This document shows positions 55,401-64,000 of a stretch of 64,000 nt of DNA, in pieces. Each line of letters starts with the position of its first letter. Positions within the stretch are counted from its first letter, which is position 1. The notes under the pieces were generated by a model, which was not told where the DNA came from, ran no database searches, and saw nothing but the letters and a program-made list of their open reading frames with translations. The position numbers and the translations under genes are program-made. Location of the stretch: NCBI GenBank assembly GCA_013433145.1, contig CM024174.1, forward strand, positions 3,496,336-3,560,335, read 5' to 3'. This DNA comes from Ascaris suum (lineage: Eukaryota; Nematoda; Chromadorea; Rhabditida; Ascarididae).

Positions 55401-57776
55401 ACCAATTAAACGTCATCAAAACCAGAATAGCCAAAAAATTGACAATTAACAACGGATGAATGAACAAATTCTCGAAAAAATAATGGCTTCAAAATTTTAT
55501 TCCCCGTACGTTTGTGGTTTTAGAAGTCATGAATTTTATGAATGCTCATCGCACTACGTGTAATATGCATTGGCGTTTCTATGCATTTAATATGCCAACT
55601 ATGGGATATGTTTTTGTTAGCGTTGAATTAATGAGCGGTGGAGAGGCTTTGTCCATTTTTAAAAAAGCGATCGTATGCTAGTGCTTATTGATGCGAAAAA
55701 GATGTAAACCTTAGGCTGAGGTGGCAAAAAATGCTTGAGGACTGAACGTTGTAGAGTATGATTTCAGGTGAAATGAATGCAGTCATTCTTTATAAATTAC
55801 ACAAACAAACACAATGGTAAGTGATAACACGGAACTTTGTTCATTGAAATACTGTACCTGACCATTTCTCTAAGGGACTGCACTCGGTTGATCGCTATTT
55901 TAGCCGGTACACAAAATTTTTAAATTCATTCCCTAAGTAAAAGAGGATACTTATACAGCTGTCGCGTAATAGCAAAAGTGCATTTCTGCACTTTGGATGT
56001 GATGGCATTTTTTGCGACGCTTGACAGAATTAACTCTGAAAGCAGCTTAATTTAGCGTTGACTTGCGTTGCGCTCCCCAAACCTTTTCTTTTTGATTCTG
56101 TGATTCGGCGATCGACATATGAACTCCCCGCAAATAGGCACAATACCAAGAAAAGTTTACGAACAAAATTTCAAGAAATCGCTAAGTTGCTGTGCAATTC
56201 GTTGTAAGGAAATTGCAATTTCATGCATGTAGATGAATCCCCATAAAGTGCAGAGCGCACTGATGCTACCTATCAATAACTCGCTATTGTGAACGAGAAA
56301 ATTGCATTCGTAATGTTCGATTTACTTTTGCATAAAACAATACTACTGCTGCAACAATTGCAAAACGATACAATAAAGAAACTATAATTGCGATGTTATT
56401 TTAAGACGAAAATCCGATTAAGTAAAACTATTCTGCGAGATCCTCAAATCAACATATCTTTTCCACGCTAAATTAAATTCACCATCTTTGGCCATCGTCA
56501 TCTTGCAGAATAATATTGTGAAACATTAGAAACGTGCAGAAAGACACAAATATGTGGTTGAAAAAATTCATCACAAACCAATTTTTTGAACTTATACGAG
56601 TTATACTTGATGTTGTTCTATACTTGCAATATAAGTACTGTAAGAGAGCGAAAATGTTTATTGTATTTGGCTAAAATGTATGTATTGCTAATGATGGTAA
56701 AATTCAGCTGAGACAATTAATTTCTCCCATTTGTGATTCAATTACTTTTGATGACAGAGCAGTCGGCGGCATATTCGTAGATCGGTGGAATTTCCCATAC
56801 CCATCAGTCATATATCATTGTTTTATGGAAACGATAAAGAAAATAACTATCAAAGAAATCAAATCTAACAACATTTCTTATTGATATGATAAAGTACAAT
56901 TCTTAGAAGAGTTGGTCGATATGCTTAGAGGGAGAAGTAGTTCATCATTTTCGTGTTTTTCTTTCTCATATCAGACAAATCCCAGTCGTTACTGCTTATT
57001 TTTGATGTTGAGCCTCGTTGAGATGATTCGGCTTTTATGCTTATGTCACTTGGGACTAAATGTCCTCCTGTGAAGGAAATATTTTTGCCACTCTCGTATC
57101 AGATTTGCTTCGAGCTGAATTTTGTCACGAATTATTTTTGCTCGTCAAATATTTTCCTAATAAAGCCATAGTTGTGCTCACATTTGAAATATGTTGAAGA
57201 ATTTGTGAGAAAATCTCAAAAACAAATATCGTTCGTCGTATCAGAAATCGATTTTGTGAAATATCAAAAATTTTCAACTCACCTTAAATACGTTGACCAC
57301 TATTGAGGATTTATGCAAAATGATGAATATCCACATGTAGAGTTCTAAGTTGATTTATTATGTCGATAACTATGAATGACTGAGATGGTGGAATTCATTA
57401 AAATATTCAAATCAACTTAAGCGCAAATTCGTATTCAGCAGCTCCCCCACTAGATGAGCAAACAAGTAAAGAGACAACTATGCAACAACACCTAGTAATG
57501 TTGTAAACTATGTTCTTCCTTCCATGTTATTATTACTATGGTCGGATGAAATTCGGAAATCCTTAAATGTGAGCTAAGTATGGCATTTTCACACTTCTCT
57601 ATCTTTAAAAAGATATTGCTGTGAGGAAACGTAAGAAGTCAATAATTTTTCTTTTTTTTTGCTTCGTTTTAATGCTATTTGAAATTCACCTGTGAATGTC
57701 GTCGTTTCGGTTTTTGCGCAATCGAAATGCCACCGAAGAGTAGATTTCTATGGTCCATCATAGCTGTCGATGCCAT
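36204..57776 (-). CDS. KChIP/NCS-like EF-hand protein gene (ten exons, about 316 residues)
   Basis: Ten minus-strand exons join in phase to one reading frame. Residues 103-125 align with the KChIP/neuronal calcium sensor N-lobe: a Thr-containing helix, then ARFKN and ECPTGRM, very like the KChIP signature FKNECPTG. A degenerate second EF-hand follows (NAFGKGKGEITF; calcium-binding Asp residues missing and the loop one residue short). A full EF-hand loop is D258-K-D260-N-D262-G-Y-V-D266-I-S-D269, preceded by AFQAL. KChIPs modulate Kv4 channels and NCS proteins act as calcium switches at membranes; by inference this is an intracellular calcium sensor. Unusual: a Ser/Arg-rich 46-residue exon inserted before the good EF-hand, a long N-terminal extension without a myristoylation Gly at position 2, and no fourth EF-hand that I can find. 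A BEL/Pao element lies in one intron. The last exons are the least certain. Confidence 0.7.
36701..36751 (-). CDS. KChIP-like gene, exon 9 (tentative)
   Basis: Seventeen codons, IKMAMKEVKRFQLNDLQ, end at a strong donor (CTACAA|GTAAGA). The acceptor (TATTAAAAGTAG) is weak. Phase 0 at both ends. If read from its own ATG it could also be a first exon of another gene. Confidence 0.45.
37033..37074 (-). CDS. KChIP-like gene, exon 8
   Basis: Fourteen codons, EEGRMDPLHLKVST, lie between a strong acceptor (ATTTTTGTTTCAG) and strong donor (TCAACA|GTAAGT). Phase 0 at both ends, continuing the helix after the EF-hand loop. Confidence 0.6.
37075..37522 (-). other. Intron flank left of the retrotransposon
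   Basis: AT-rich intron sequence of the KChIP-like gene up to the target-site duplication. Removing the element and one duplicate would leave an intron of about 540 bp. Confidence 0.55.
37523..37527 (+). repeat. Target-site duplication GCAAT (left)
   Basis: GCAAT directly precedes the 5' LTR and is repeated directly after the 3' LTR. Five bases is the usual duplication for LTR elements of this class. Confidence 0.9.
37837..37842 (+). other. AATAAA in U3 of the 5' LTR
   Basis: A hexamer upstream of the SL1 sequence. It would lie in U3 of the 3' LTR (44385-44390) and could cause premature polyadenylation. Listed as a visible motif, not a proven signal. Confidence 0.35.
37928..37937 (+). promoter_or_regulatory. 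TATA-like box TATATTAAAA in the 5' LTR
   Basis: It ends one base before the SL1 sequence. That is too close for a classical TATA box if RNA begins at the first G of SL1, so its role is uncertain. The same sequence is at 44476-44485 in the 3' LTR. Confidence 0.4.
37939..37960 (+). promoter_or_regulatory. Perfect nematode SL1 spliced-leader sequence in the 5' LTR
   Basis: All 22 bases of SL1 are present: GGTTTAATTACC followed directly by CAAGTTTGAG. The next two bases are GT, as in the SL RNA donor site, but the rest of an SL RNA (GTAAAC... and an Sm site) is absent. A 22-base exact match in one window is not a chance event. The same copy is in the 3' LTR. Confidence 0.95.
38023..38038 (+). 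other. Short perfect hairpin in the LTR leader
   Basis: CCAACC, four-base loop AGGA, GGTTGG. It would lie in the RNA 60-80 nt after SL1. Function unknown; repeated in the 3' LTR. Confidence 0.5.
38577..38582 (+). terminator. AATAAA poly(A) signal in the 5' LTR
   Basis: Lies 67 bp before the LTR end; in the 3' LTR (45125-45130) it would direct the end of the element RNA and so define the R/U5 border a little downstream. Confidence 0.6.
38663..38680 (+). other. Primer-binding site
   Basis: TGGTGCCACGAGCCGGGA begins 13 bases after the LTR. Its complement ends in CCA as a tRNA 3' end should (TCCCGGCTCGTGGCACCA). BEL elements often have TGGTGCC-type sites set off from the LTR. I cannot name the primer tRNA with certainty. 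Confidence 0.7.
38681..38689 (+). promoter_or_regulatory. Possible splice acceptor ATTAAGCAG before the gag-pol ATG
   Basis: The AG at 38688-38689 is followed by TCACG and then the ATG at 38695. A T-rich run (38654-38661) lies about 27 bases upstream. It could accept either host SL or the element's own SL1 exon. Confidence 0.4.
38695..44049 (+). CDS. BEL/Pao gag-pol polyprotein, 1784 residues
   Basis: One intact frame from ATG 38695, five bases after a possible splice acceptor. Gag core of the DUF1759 type (about residues 150-290; PKLELATFSGD) is followed by three zinc knuckles (C373-C385, C404-C417, C423-C435). An aspartic protease site is FFDAGCQGSF (D517). Reverse transcriptase has D853 (ADVEKAF) and YVDN (930-933). 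RNase H acidic residues are D1098, E1141, D1171 and D1215 (DQNPSDIA). Integrase has the H1408/H1413, C1444/C1447 zinc finger and D1480, D1546, E1584. A DUF5641-like tail covers about 1670-1780. The protein makes and inserts new element DNA from RNA. No stop or frameshift separates gag from pol. Two oddities: Ala in the protease D-T/S-G triad and Asn in YVDD. No breaks seen. Confidence 0.95.
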   Translation: MSGVYRQAMGPTKGRLIGYLKKTPALEVPKPDDPLAEQIASFEEQIDEFDSYMRKVNAAINVLEKYHEQWLSWRTSLSGEEANEEDRRYQQMAEDPNGVLQVMDRAREASEMVENRKQKAVRLLLGLQDKSKAEVLNVTQLPGSAPRVKLPKLELATFSGDIRKWPEFWSSFEAAVDQQPIPEVNKLNYLFSSLKGAAYATVAGYAVTASNYKVVVDVLKKRYGNESLIKKCLHDELKRLPQADSKNPRMVLDEVERILRQLNVMNEDTNHPIIELMVEEKLPRWILFEVYEKKSEDPSWNVDKLREYVDKLIARKETIMRVTSNVTTQRKDRHEDRKSIKCDSKETSAFFSTVSNFRGKKEDQALRSKKRSCAFCGGSHWNSDCHEYATVKERCRRIREKRLCFRCLAEGHTAKDCAKRGMCFYCKEEHNSALCPKRESKSGSENGSKPKEPEDKRDKQKATVDNELNRSAGESALTLAVTQKGREKKTVLLLCKKVKVCNPEKPEVARPVLAFFDAGCQGSFITEELCDQLKLNAGKRSQISIAGFGAQQPKCYDTKQVSILLELKNGNKKHIKASTMPFLTKELQRVNVESNEIIADTREKYRLCLPEKWEQPELIIGADYFFDLIEGSHKLPSGFHLVKSKVGDMLAGSGYAKLNTQRAFSSADTALVVKSATVTNEADIDQFWKLETLGIDDTVDSKEDVAALEQFKATITKLENGRYVVSWPWKSPTPKVPYNFGLCIGRLKSTLKSLKDEELFKRYDDTFRQQLEQGIIEKAPKVPDGPLISYTPHQVVLTPQKSTTKLRVVFDASAKDKRGNSLNSQLLRGPVMLNDLAGILLRFRTSKYVVLADVEKAFLQLELNVKDRDTTRFLWVKEKGPVNENNIEVYRFCRVPFGMISSPFLLAATLTKHLTEIGSTTAREILRNLYVDNVMLQADDSETAMRLCREGKAIFEDAGMNLRSFVSNNEEVNDAIPSEDREEVRETKVLGITWSLKEDKIVLGVNDKNDAAQNKRQVLSFVASHFDPLGLMAPVFVPVKVFLQQLWKKKYQWDDSLKAEEKLLWERLQKSWNKTINVIPRQIFFSNTKERQLHVFVDASTQAYAAAVYNREVVNGAILTNLVMAKTRLCPVKGTSIPRLELLAAFIGVRLLEFVKKQLSMEEVKSHYWSDSKCVLHWICSDKEVNTRFIENCLKQMRSTAKWWSYVPSDQNPSDIATKGVAPDKLKENSLWWHGPSWLKQSEENWPKWELSNLQQCVIDEDIFEKCKVRRDLGKQPTATVMALEVDTEVESDCATNHRVIEINKYSTWRKVKGITAVVLRFVRNLKDRERKAAGAEDQIEAEKLLIRQAQEETITKAEIMRWELFRDDDNLWRCGGRLTYSDLPRDTKFPIILPKHPITEMIIIYQHEILMHSGPAHTLNQLRSKYWIAKGRETVKKVIKKRCMKCRRWLTHPFKLPKMPDLPSYRTVVTRAFENVGVDYFGPFNVKAPLGNESKLQKNWVALFTCLTTRAVHLEVANDLSASSFLNCFRRYVGRRGKPKLMFSDNGSNFTLAAEVLRQIGKTDDIKWNFITPFAPWQGGVYERMIGLTKTSLRKAVGRKQLSEEEFRTLIIEVEGVVNSRPLTYVHETSADVIRPIDFLIPAAELILTVSEDGEKDDPSYLPKVVMSRERMLLRWKATLGTLDRFWNYWRSEYLTSLRERTQRNHRAVRGSISREPQINEVVIIEEEGTPKAMWKLGRIVEIKGGEGRSIRTARVKLGNGNEWTRPISQLYPLEIDSNEAPI
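44050..44075 (+). other. 3' leader with polypurine-like priming site
   Basis: Between the stop codon and the 3' LTR. It has AAAAAGGA and ends GCGGTCGGAA directly against the LTR. The last ten bases are mostly purine and are the likely plus-strand primer site. Confidence 0.5.
44076..45197 (+). repeat. 3' LTR of the BEL/Pao element (1122 bp)
   Basis: Same length and ends as the 5' LTR, with two G-to-A differences relative to it. Contains the second SL1 copy, TATA-like box (44476-44485) and AATAAA (45125-45130). Confidence 0.95.
44487..44508 (+). promoter_or_regulatory. Perfect SL1 sequence in the 3' LTR
   Basis: Identical 22-base SL1, again followed by GT. Transcripts reading through to the 3' poly(A) site would carry SL1 near their 3' end as well as possibly at their 5' end. 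Confidence 0.95.
45198..45202 (+). repeat. Target-site duplication GCAAT (right)
   Basis: Matches the five bases before the 5' LTR. Confidence 0.9.
45292..45372 (-). CDS. KChIP-like gene, exon 7 (EF-hand)
   Basis: Twenty-seven codons holding AFQALDKDNDGYVDISDL, a complete EF-hand loop with Asp at loop positions 1, 3, 5, 9 and 12. Donor TTCCAG|GTAAAT is good. The acceptor is taken as CATATCACTAG because it restores the incoming helix. An alternative acceptor GCATTTCAG inside the exon would also keep phase and remove twelve residues. Confidence 0.75.
46182..46319 (-). CDS. KChIP-like gene, exon 6 (Ser/Arg-rich insert)
   Basis: Forty-six codons between acceptor ATTACCTCTAG and donor TTCTCG|GTAAAT, phase 0 at both ends. 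It begins EFTDFVRSVFQLSRP, then QKRRSLSSNTEGRRMS. KRRSLSS and GRRMS look like basophilic kinase sites. No counterpart in typical KChIP or NCS proteins; could be an alternative exon. Confidence 0.65.
46990..47097 (-). CDS. KChIP-like gene, exon 5
   Basis: Thirty-six codons, beginning DLMETLAMLNYPSPQSN and ending KDANKVNHT. DLMETLAML takes the place of the exit helix of EF-hand 2 (EFI.ALS in relatives). Acceptor GATGTTAAG is weak, donor CATACG|GTTGGT moderate; phase 0 at both ends. Confidence 0.65.
47624..47761 (-). CDS. KChIP-like gene, exon 4
   Basis: Forty-six codons from a good acceptor (AATATTTTTGCAG) to donor TTTCAG|GTTACC. It starts ECPTGRMRLDEFKKMFG, the hallmark Cys-Pro of the first, non-binding EF-hand of NCS/KChIP proteins, and ends in the degenerate second EF-hand NAFGKGKGEITFQ. 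Confidence 0.8.
48771..48910 (-). CDS. KChIP-like gene, exon 3
   Basis: 140 bp from acceptor GTGAGTTGCAG to donor AAAAAT|GTTAGT. Two leading bases (AC) complete an Asp codon with the single G ending exon 2. It reads PPSIAELRRRTQEAF and ends YMYARFKN, matching the KChIP helix before CPTG. Confidence 0.8.
51150..51700 (+). mobile_element. Possible decayed LINE fragment
   Basis: A + frame reads VRIPYAIYASETLWW just before a stop, which recalls the YGSETW motif after the reverse-transcriptase core of many LINEs. The following GC-richer 350 bp is broken by stops. Weak, by-eye evidence. Confidence 0.2.
52403..52480. repeat. (AT)n microsatellite, about 78 bp
   Basis: AT run with one phase slip (AA) at 52467-52468. 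Confidence 0.95.
54136..54432 (+). other. ORF-dense island of uncertain coding strand
   Basis: A block clearly richer in G+C than the intron around it. The + strand has a 75-codon ATG ORF (54205-54432; RPRGKHCIKRLHVYLEAFF). A second + frame is open after the acceptor GAGTTTGCAG. The minus strand has a phase-0 open exon after CGTTTCACGCAG. At most one is real; a nested gene, an alternative exon or a conserved non-coding element are all possible. Confidence 0.35.
54802..54934 (-). CDS. KChIP-like gene, exon 2
   Basis: Strong acceptor (TTTTTGAAAGATTTTCAG) and strong donor (AATGTTG|GTAAGG) bound 44 codons plus one base. It begins WERALRRTYAPPPSITSNK and ends FSFFYKNV. N-terminal extension of unknown role; the single trailing G joins exon 3 in phase. 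Confidence 0.7.
54935..57689 (-). other. First intron of the KChIP-like gene
   Basis: About 2.75 kb of AT-rich DNA; I see no exon or element in it. Confidence 0.5.
57690..57776 (-). CDS. KChIP-like gene, first coding exon
   Basis: ATG at 57776 opens 29 codons ending in a strong phase-0 donor (TCACAG|GTGAAT). It reads MASTAMMDHRNLLFGGISI and ends KPKRRHSQ. The first ATG in the open frame is chosen; two further ATGs lie at codons 6 and 7. Phase joins exon 2. No N-myristoylation motif at the start. Confidence 0.6.
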
Positions 57777-60667
<2,891 letters not shown>

Positions 60668-60875
60668 CAAAAATTTTCATGTGGCAATATATATACGCAG
60701 TGATTGATTATATACCGAGAGGAACGATCATGATCAAATTTAGTCTACCCGTAAATTCTTAGCTTTGAATATCCGAGTAGTATATATGTTAACATATCCT
60801 AGCAGAACATGCAAATAATTGGACCTGGTATCTGAGCAGATGGAAAAATGAACTAGGTCGCAAAGTGACAATTTC

Positions 60876-61330
60876 TCAGATTTCAAGAGCAGAAAGTGAC
60901 TCAAGACGCATCAGTATGATAGGATGTGCCCAGTGAGATATGATGATTAATATGTCATCATTTTGTGATGAGGATTTTTCTGCGTTTAAACGGATTTTGC
61001 TTGCTGAAATAATTTTTTCGTTGAATCCTTTCGCAGCATTAACAAGATGGAACATTATGAGCAGCGAATGGAGAAGATAATTGCTAGTTTGAATCACTGC
61101 ATTGGCAACTGCTGTATTAGCTATAAATTGAGACCAGAATAAAACCTCAACTACTAATAAGGAGAGCGTTCCTAGCGTTTTACAAAAATTGAGCATAGTT
61201 TGATAAGACTGCGGTAACAACACCCAGGCATAGTTGTACACGCCGAACTTTTGGATAGCTATAGCTAAGAACAAGATAGTCGGCAGTTCGTTAGTGCTGT
61301 CGGCCTCGGTGAAAATTTTGCTTGCTGCTT
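60876..61330 (-). CDS. Candidate membrane-protein exon
   Basis: The longest open minus frame near here runs from a stop at about 61330 to TGA/TAG at 60876, over 145 codons. It contains hydrophobic segments LGTLSLLVVEVLFWSQFI and NYLLHSLLIMFHLVNA, and a polar tail NAEKSSSQNDD. It resembles part of a multi-pass receptor but shows no diagnostic motif. Acceptors TTTTAAGCAG and CTTGTTCTTAG are possible starts. Confidence 0.4.
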
Positions 61331-61355
61331 AAAATCTCTGGACGCCGCGATAACA

Positions 61356-61616
61356 TTAAATGAGAGCAAAAAGAAACAGAAGGATGTAGTAAAGGAGAAA
61401 GAAAGGAGTTAAACGAAACAAGTGTGTGATGCGCCCTCGATCCAGAAATATAACTGCCAATCCGAGGGAAAATATTTCAACAATGAGTTGATTTAGGCAG
61501 CCATTAGGAGGCGAGAATTCTGTAAGAAAGAAAAATAAGGTTGAAAAAGAATAAGGAAATTGAGAGGTAAGTTTGCATGCTCGAATAATCGTAAGGATCG
61601 CATCTAACCAAATCAT
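61356..61616 (-). CDS. Candidate membrane-protein exon, unclear frame
   Basis: A very strong acceptor (TTTTTCTTTCTTACAG) at about 61522 leads into SPPNGCLNQLIVEIFSLGLA and a hydrophobic run FFLLYYILLFLFALI before a stop. A real ATG frame begins at 61616 (MIWLDAILTIIRACK) and reads through the same region. Either may be right; a link to 60876-61330 is likely but not in a phase I can prove. Confidence 0.3.
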   Translation of the reverse strand: MIWLDAILTIIRACKLTSQFPYSFSTLFFFLTEFSPPNGCLNQLIVEIFSLGLAVIFLDRGRITHLFRLTPFFLLYYILLFLFALI

Positions 61617-61904
61617 ACATTTAGTTTTCCTGCGATTATTGTCCGATGTTGAAATTTGAGATGCATTTACGCTTTTTAGACGAGACGAATCGTTAACTGC
61701 AGCATGAGAGTCTCACTGAAATTCAACAATGAATCAAAAAACCACGAAATATTTGAAGTCGATATTTTCCTATCATGAATTATTCCAAACTTTTAGGAAT
61801 CATTTCGAGGTTTCTGAGCACATAATGATCACAATTTCAGATGAGAATGAAGTGTACTTGAATATTCTAATGCAGTAGAATAGGTAATTTAATTCCACTT
61901 TAAT

Positions 61905-62078
61905 TTATAACACAGGAAATAACCACTGTTTGTAGTTATGACAAGTGGTGCCTTTGTGGACTATAATATCGTGTTCCGTTGTCGAAGGTATTACAAAAGT
62001 TACAAGACTTTCTGTTATTGTAATCCATGATAGAAGCGATTGCATCCGTTCTTCTATCGCGTCATTGATGCTCCAAAT
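61905..62078 (-). CDS. Candidate exon, unknown protein
   Basis: A strong acceptor (AACTTATCATTTATTCAG) is followed in phase 0 by 57 codons and TAA. It reads IWSINDAIEERMQSLLSWIT and continues to GTTCHNYKQWLFPVL. Two phase-0 donors (CTT|GTAACT, TTT|GTAATA) inside could end it earlier. It may be the upstream exon of the membrane protein. Confidence 0.45.
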   Translation of the reverse strand: MWSINDAIEERMQSLLSWITITESLVTFVIPSTTEHDIIVHKGTTCHNYKQWLFPVL

Positions 62079-62562
62079 CTGAATAAATGATAAGTTATAC
62101 AATTTTGCATAAATTAAAATTGCTAATAAAAATATATTAGCACATCAAAAGCTTTCAAGTAAATTCGCCTTAATTATCGGCGAGCAAACGTTCCCGACAA
62201 AACGGCGATAACGTTTTCGCTGCATAACGCAACAGATGAGATGACGAGTGGAAAGGGGAGGAGTAGGAGCATGCAGTAAACAAAAAGGGAGTAATGGATC
62301 TCATTTCTTCGGGAGGTGGGAGCCGAACGAATCACCAAAGGGGATTTCATGTTGCACGGGAAATGAGCAAAGGGAAAACTGATGGAAACCCATGAAATGC
62401 AGTCAAGAGATGATGCACTCGCAACGTTCACAAATGACAGCTCGGAGGCAATGTTCGATATTTATGCGACAGCTGCCGAGAAATGCACACAAATTAATTA
62501 CAAAAAGATTGACAAATAGATGTTGGATGGGCATCTAGCTGGCACTTCCATGTAGCCATCCT

Positions 62563-62952
62563 TCACTGATGTTCATCGACATGACGTTGCGGCAGACAGG
62601 GGAGAGCGGACAAGAGAGAAAAGCAGACAGAGGAAGAGAGAGAAAGAAAAAAGATTGATGGGCTTTCAAATCGTTTATTGTGAACATAGCAATAAAAAAT
62701 TTTAAAAAGCAAGTTTTTTTTTCCTCGAAAAAAAATCCCAACAGTGAATTTTTCATGAAATAAGATCTTAAATTCTCGAGAAATTTTGTGAATTCCAACC
62801 ATTTCCAGGAATTTAATTGAAATGGTTACAGTTTTCAATTCATCAAAGGCACATAATCGAACATTCTTTTTTTTCGAATTTCCCAAATATTCGAAATTCA
62901 AATCCTCTGATATAAAAATGATCGAACATAAAATGAAAAAATTTTCTACCAT
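62563..62952 (-). CDS. Uncharacterised 129-residue ORF
   Basis: True ATG at 62952 and 129 codons to a stop. Rich in Phe, Ile and Lys, with no motif; the C-terminal part covers a purine/pyrimidine tract. Length is suggestive, composition is not. Confidence 0.25.
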   Translation of the reverse strand: MVENFFILCSIIFISEDLNFEYLGNSKKKNVRLCAFDELKTVTISIKFLEMVGIHKISREFKILFHEKFTVGIFFRGKKNLLFKIFYCYVHNKRFESPSIFFLSLSSSVCFSLLSALPCLPQRHVDEHQ

Positions 62953-63373
62953 ATGGGTGTGTCAGATTGATTTCACACATTAAAACAATTGTTAGTGCTT
63001 AGAGTCAAAACCTTATATTACCAATACGGAAACACAAATGAGTCTGAACGTGTTCTACTATTTCCAGCTCTCATCTTAATTTCGATCCCCTTTAACGTCA
63101 TATCAGTTTACTAGTATGCAAAACTCGTTAACGAAACAGACCGATTGACCGATCACGGTAATGATTCCTCGCTCAGTGTAACAACTCCCGGAATTGGTCG
63201 TTCTCATCCCGAAATTTGTGAATTCCTGAAATTCTTAGACCATCATCTGCGAATCGCAACGTTTAGTTGAACTCAGCGAAAGATATTTAGCGACACATTT
63301 CACGTAGGGAATGCGAGTGAAGAACCGTGTTTGACGACTGCTTCTCTTTTGTGTAATAATTTGAAAATGCCCA

Positions 63374-63499
63374 TTAGGGAAAAACATACAAGGATACACG
63401 AAGGGGATCACGTTCTATAGAAACACAAGTCAAAATATGATTTCTAAAATATATGAAGGAACAAGTGGAAATAATGACTGATTGAAGCAGGTACCCAAA
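63374..63499 (-). CDS. Candidate membrane-protein exon, possibly receptor-like
   Basis: A strong acceptor (TTAGCTATCTTTCAG) is followed in phase 0 by 41 codons and TAA. LFGYLLQSVIISTCSFIYF then ILTCVSIERDPLRV looks like a transmembrane helix ending in an E-R pair, as at the end of TM3 in rhodopsin-type receptors. Resemblance only. Confidence 0.35.
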   Translation of the reverse strand, partial: FGYLLQSVIISTCSFIYFRNHILTCVSIERDPLRVSLYVFP

Positions 63500-63741
63500 C
63501 AACTGAAAGATAGCTAAGTCGCAACAAATCAGCGGAGCTGACTCAGAAGGCCACAGTTTGATAGCCCTCAAGAAAACCCTGCACCACTTCGAGTATATCC
63601 GTTATCACTCCAATGAGAAGCTGTAGAAACTCCTCACAGAATTTAGAAACATATCTACTACACTAACGGTAGAAAAAGAGAGAAATCTTAGAACTGGAAA
63701 GCATGCTAGTTCGAAACGAACAGGAAGTTGAACAATTCTAG

Positions 63742-63890
63742 ATGAAAGACGCGCAATGGAAGGAGGTCAGCAAAGGGGGCAAGACGGTGGAAGAACGCTT
63801 GAAGCGATGCTGTCGGAAGCGATCGTCGTCGAGCCCGTCGGGAGAGCATTGCCCCAAGTCATGCTAATCGGCTTCATAATTGACGGATGA
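63742..63890 (+). CDS. GC-rich island, candidate exon at window end
   Basis: Two overlapping + frames start at ATG 63742 (41 codons, QWKEVSKGGKTVEERLKR) and ATG 63756 (44 codons, SEAIVVEPVGRALPQVMLI). The minus strand is also open. The base composition marks this as probable coding DNA, but the frame is undecided. Confidence 0.3.
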
Positions 63891-64000
63891 CGACCACAGC
63901 AAAAGCGATGGCGCTTAACGTGCACAAACGAATTTATTTCTTCGCTAGGACTCATTGCGTGAACATATAAATAAAAAATTTGAAAAATAAACAAATAAAT

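Overview
The window is nuclear DNA of a nematode. It is AT-rich, genes are split into short exons by long introns, introns end in TTTCAG-like sites, and the 22-nt nematode spliced leader SL1 occurs exactly, twice, inside the LTRs of a retrotransposon. The lineage cannot be fixed from sequence alone; long introns, (AT)n tracts and a BEL/Pao element would suit a parasitic nematode.

Layout. 1-8.4 kb: candidate minus-strand exons (2.3-6.8 kb), then two + exons ending a gene at 8342. 9.8-19 kb: a series of small + strand exons whose phases mostly agree (start at 9868), one minus-strand first exon (14651-14718) and an ORF pair at 18.7-19.0 kb with an apparent frame change. 19-31 kb: mostly non-coding AT-rich DNA with a decayed Tc1-like transposase remnant near 24 kb and a few doubtful ORFs near 29-30 kb. 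31.7 kb: a compact minus-strand gene for a small secreted protein with a probable trans-splice acceptor. 36.2-57.8 kb: a minus-strand gene that I could assemble from ten phase-compatible exons; it encodes a KChIP/NCS-like EF-hand protein of about 316 residues. Its intron 37075-45291 holds a complete, very young BEL/Pao LTR retrotransposon (37528-45197, + strand, antisense to the host gene). 60.8-63.5 kb: minus-strand exons of membrane-protein character. Four long (AT)n tracts lie at 7.3, 52.4, 58.6 and 60.5 kb.

The most interesting signal is in the retrotransposon. Each LTR carries a perfect SL1 sequence, preceded by an AT-rich TATATTAAAA and followed directly by GT, as in a real SL RNA donor. 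An AG acceptor lies six bases upstream of the gag-pol ATG, just after the primer-binding site. The element therefore looks able either to start its RNA with SL1 or to splice its own SL1 onto its ORF in cis, making an mRNA that looks like a normal trans-spliced host message. That mechanism is inference; the sequences themselves are directly visible.

Exon calls outside the retrotransposon, the KChIP-like gene and the secreted-protein gene rest on splice-site and frame reading only and are given modest confidence.
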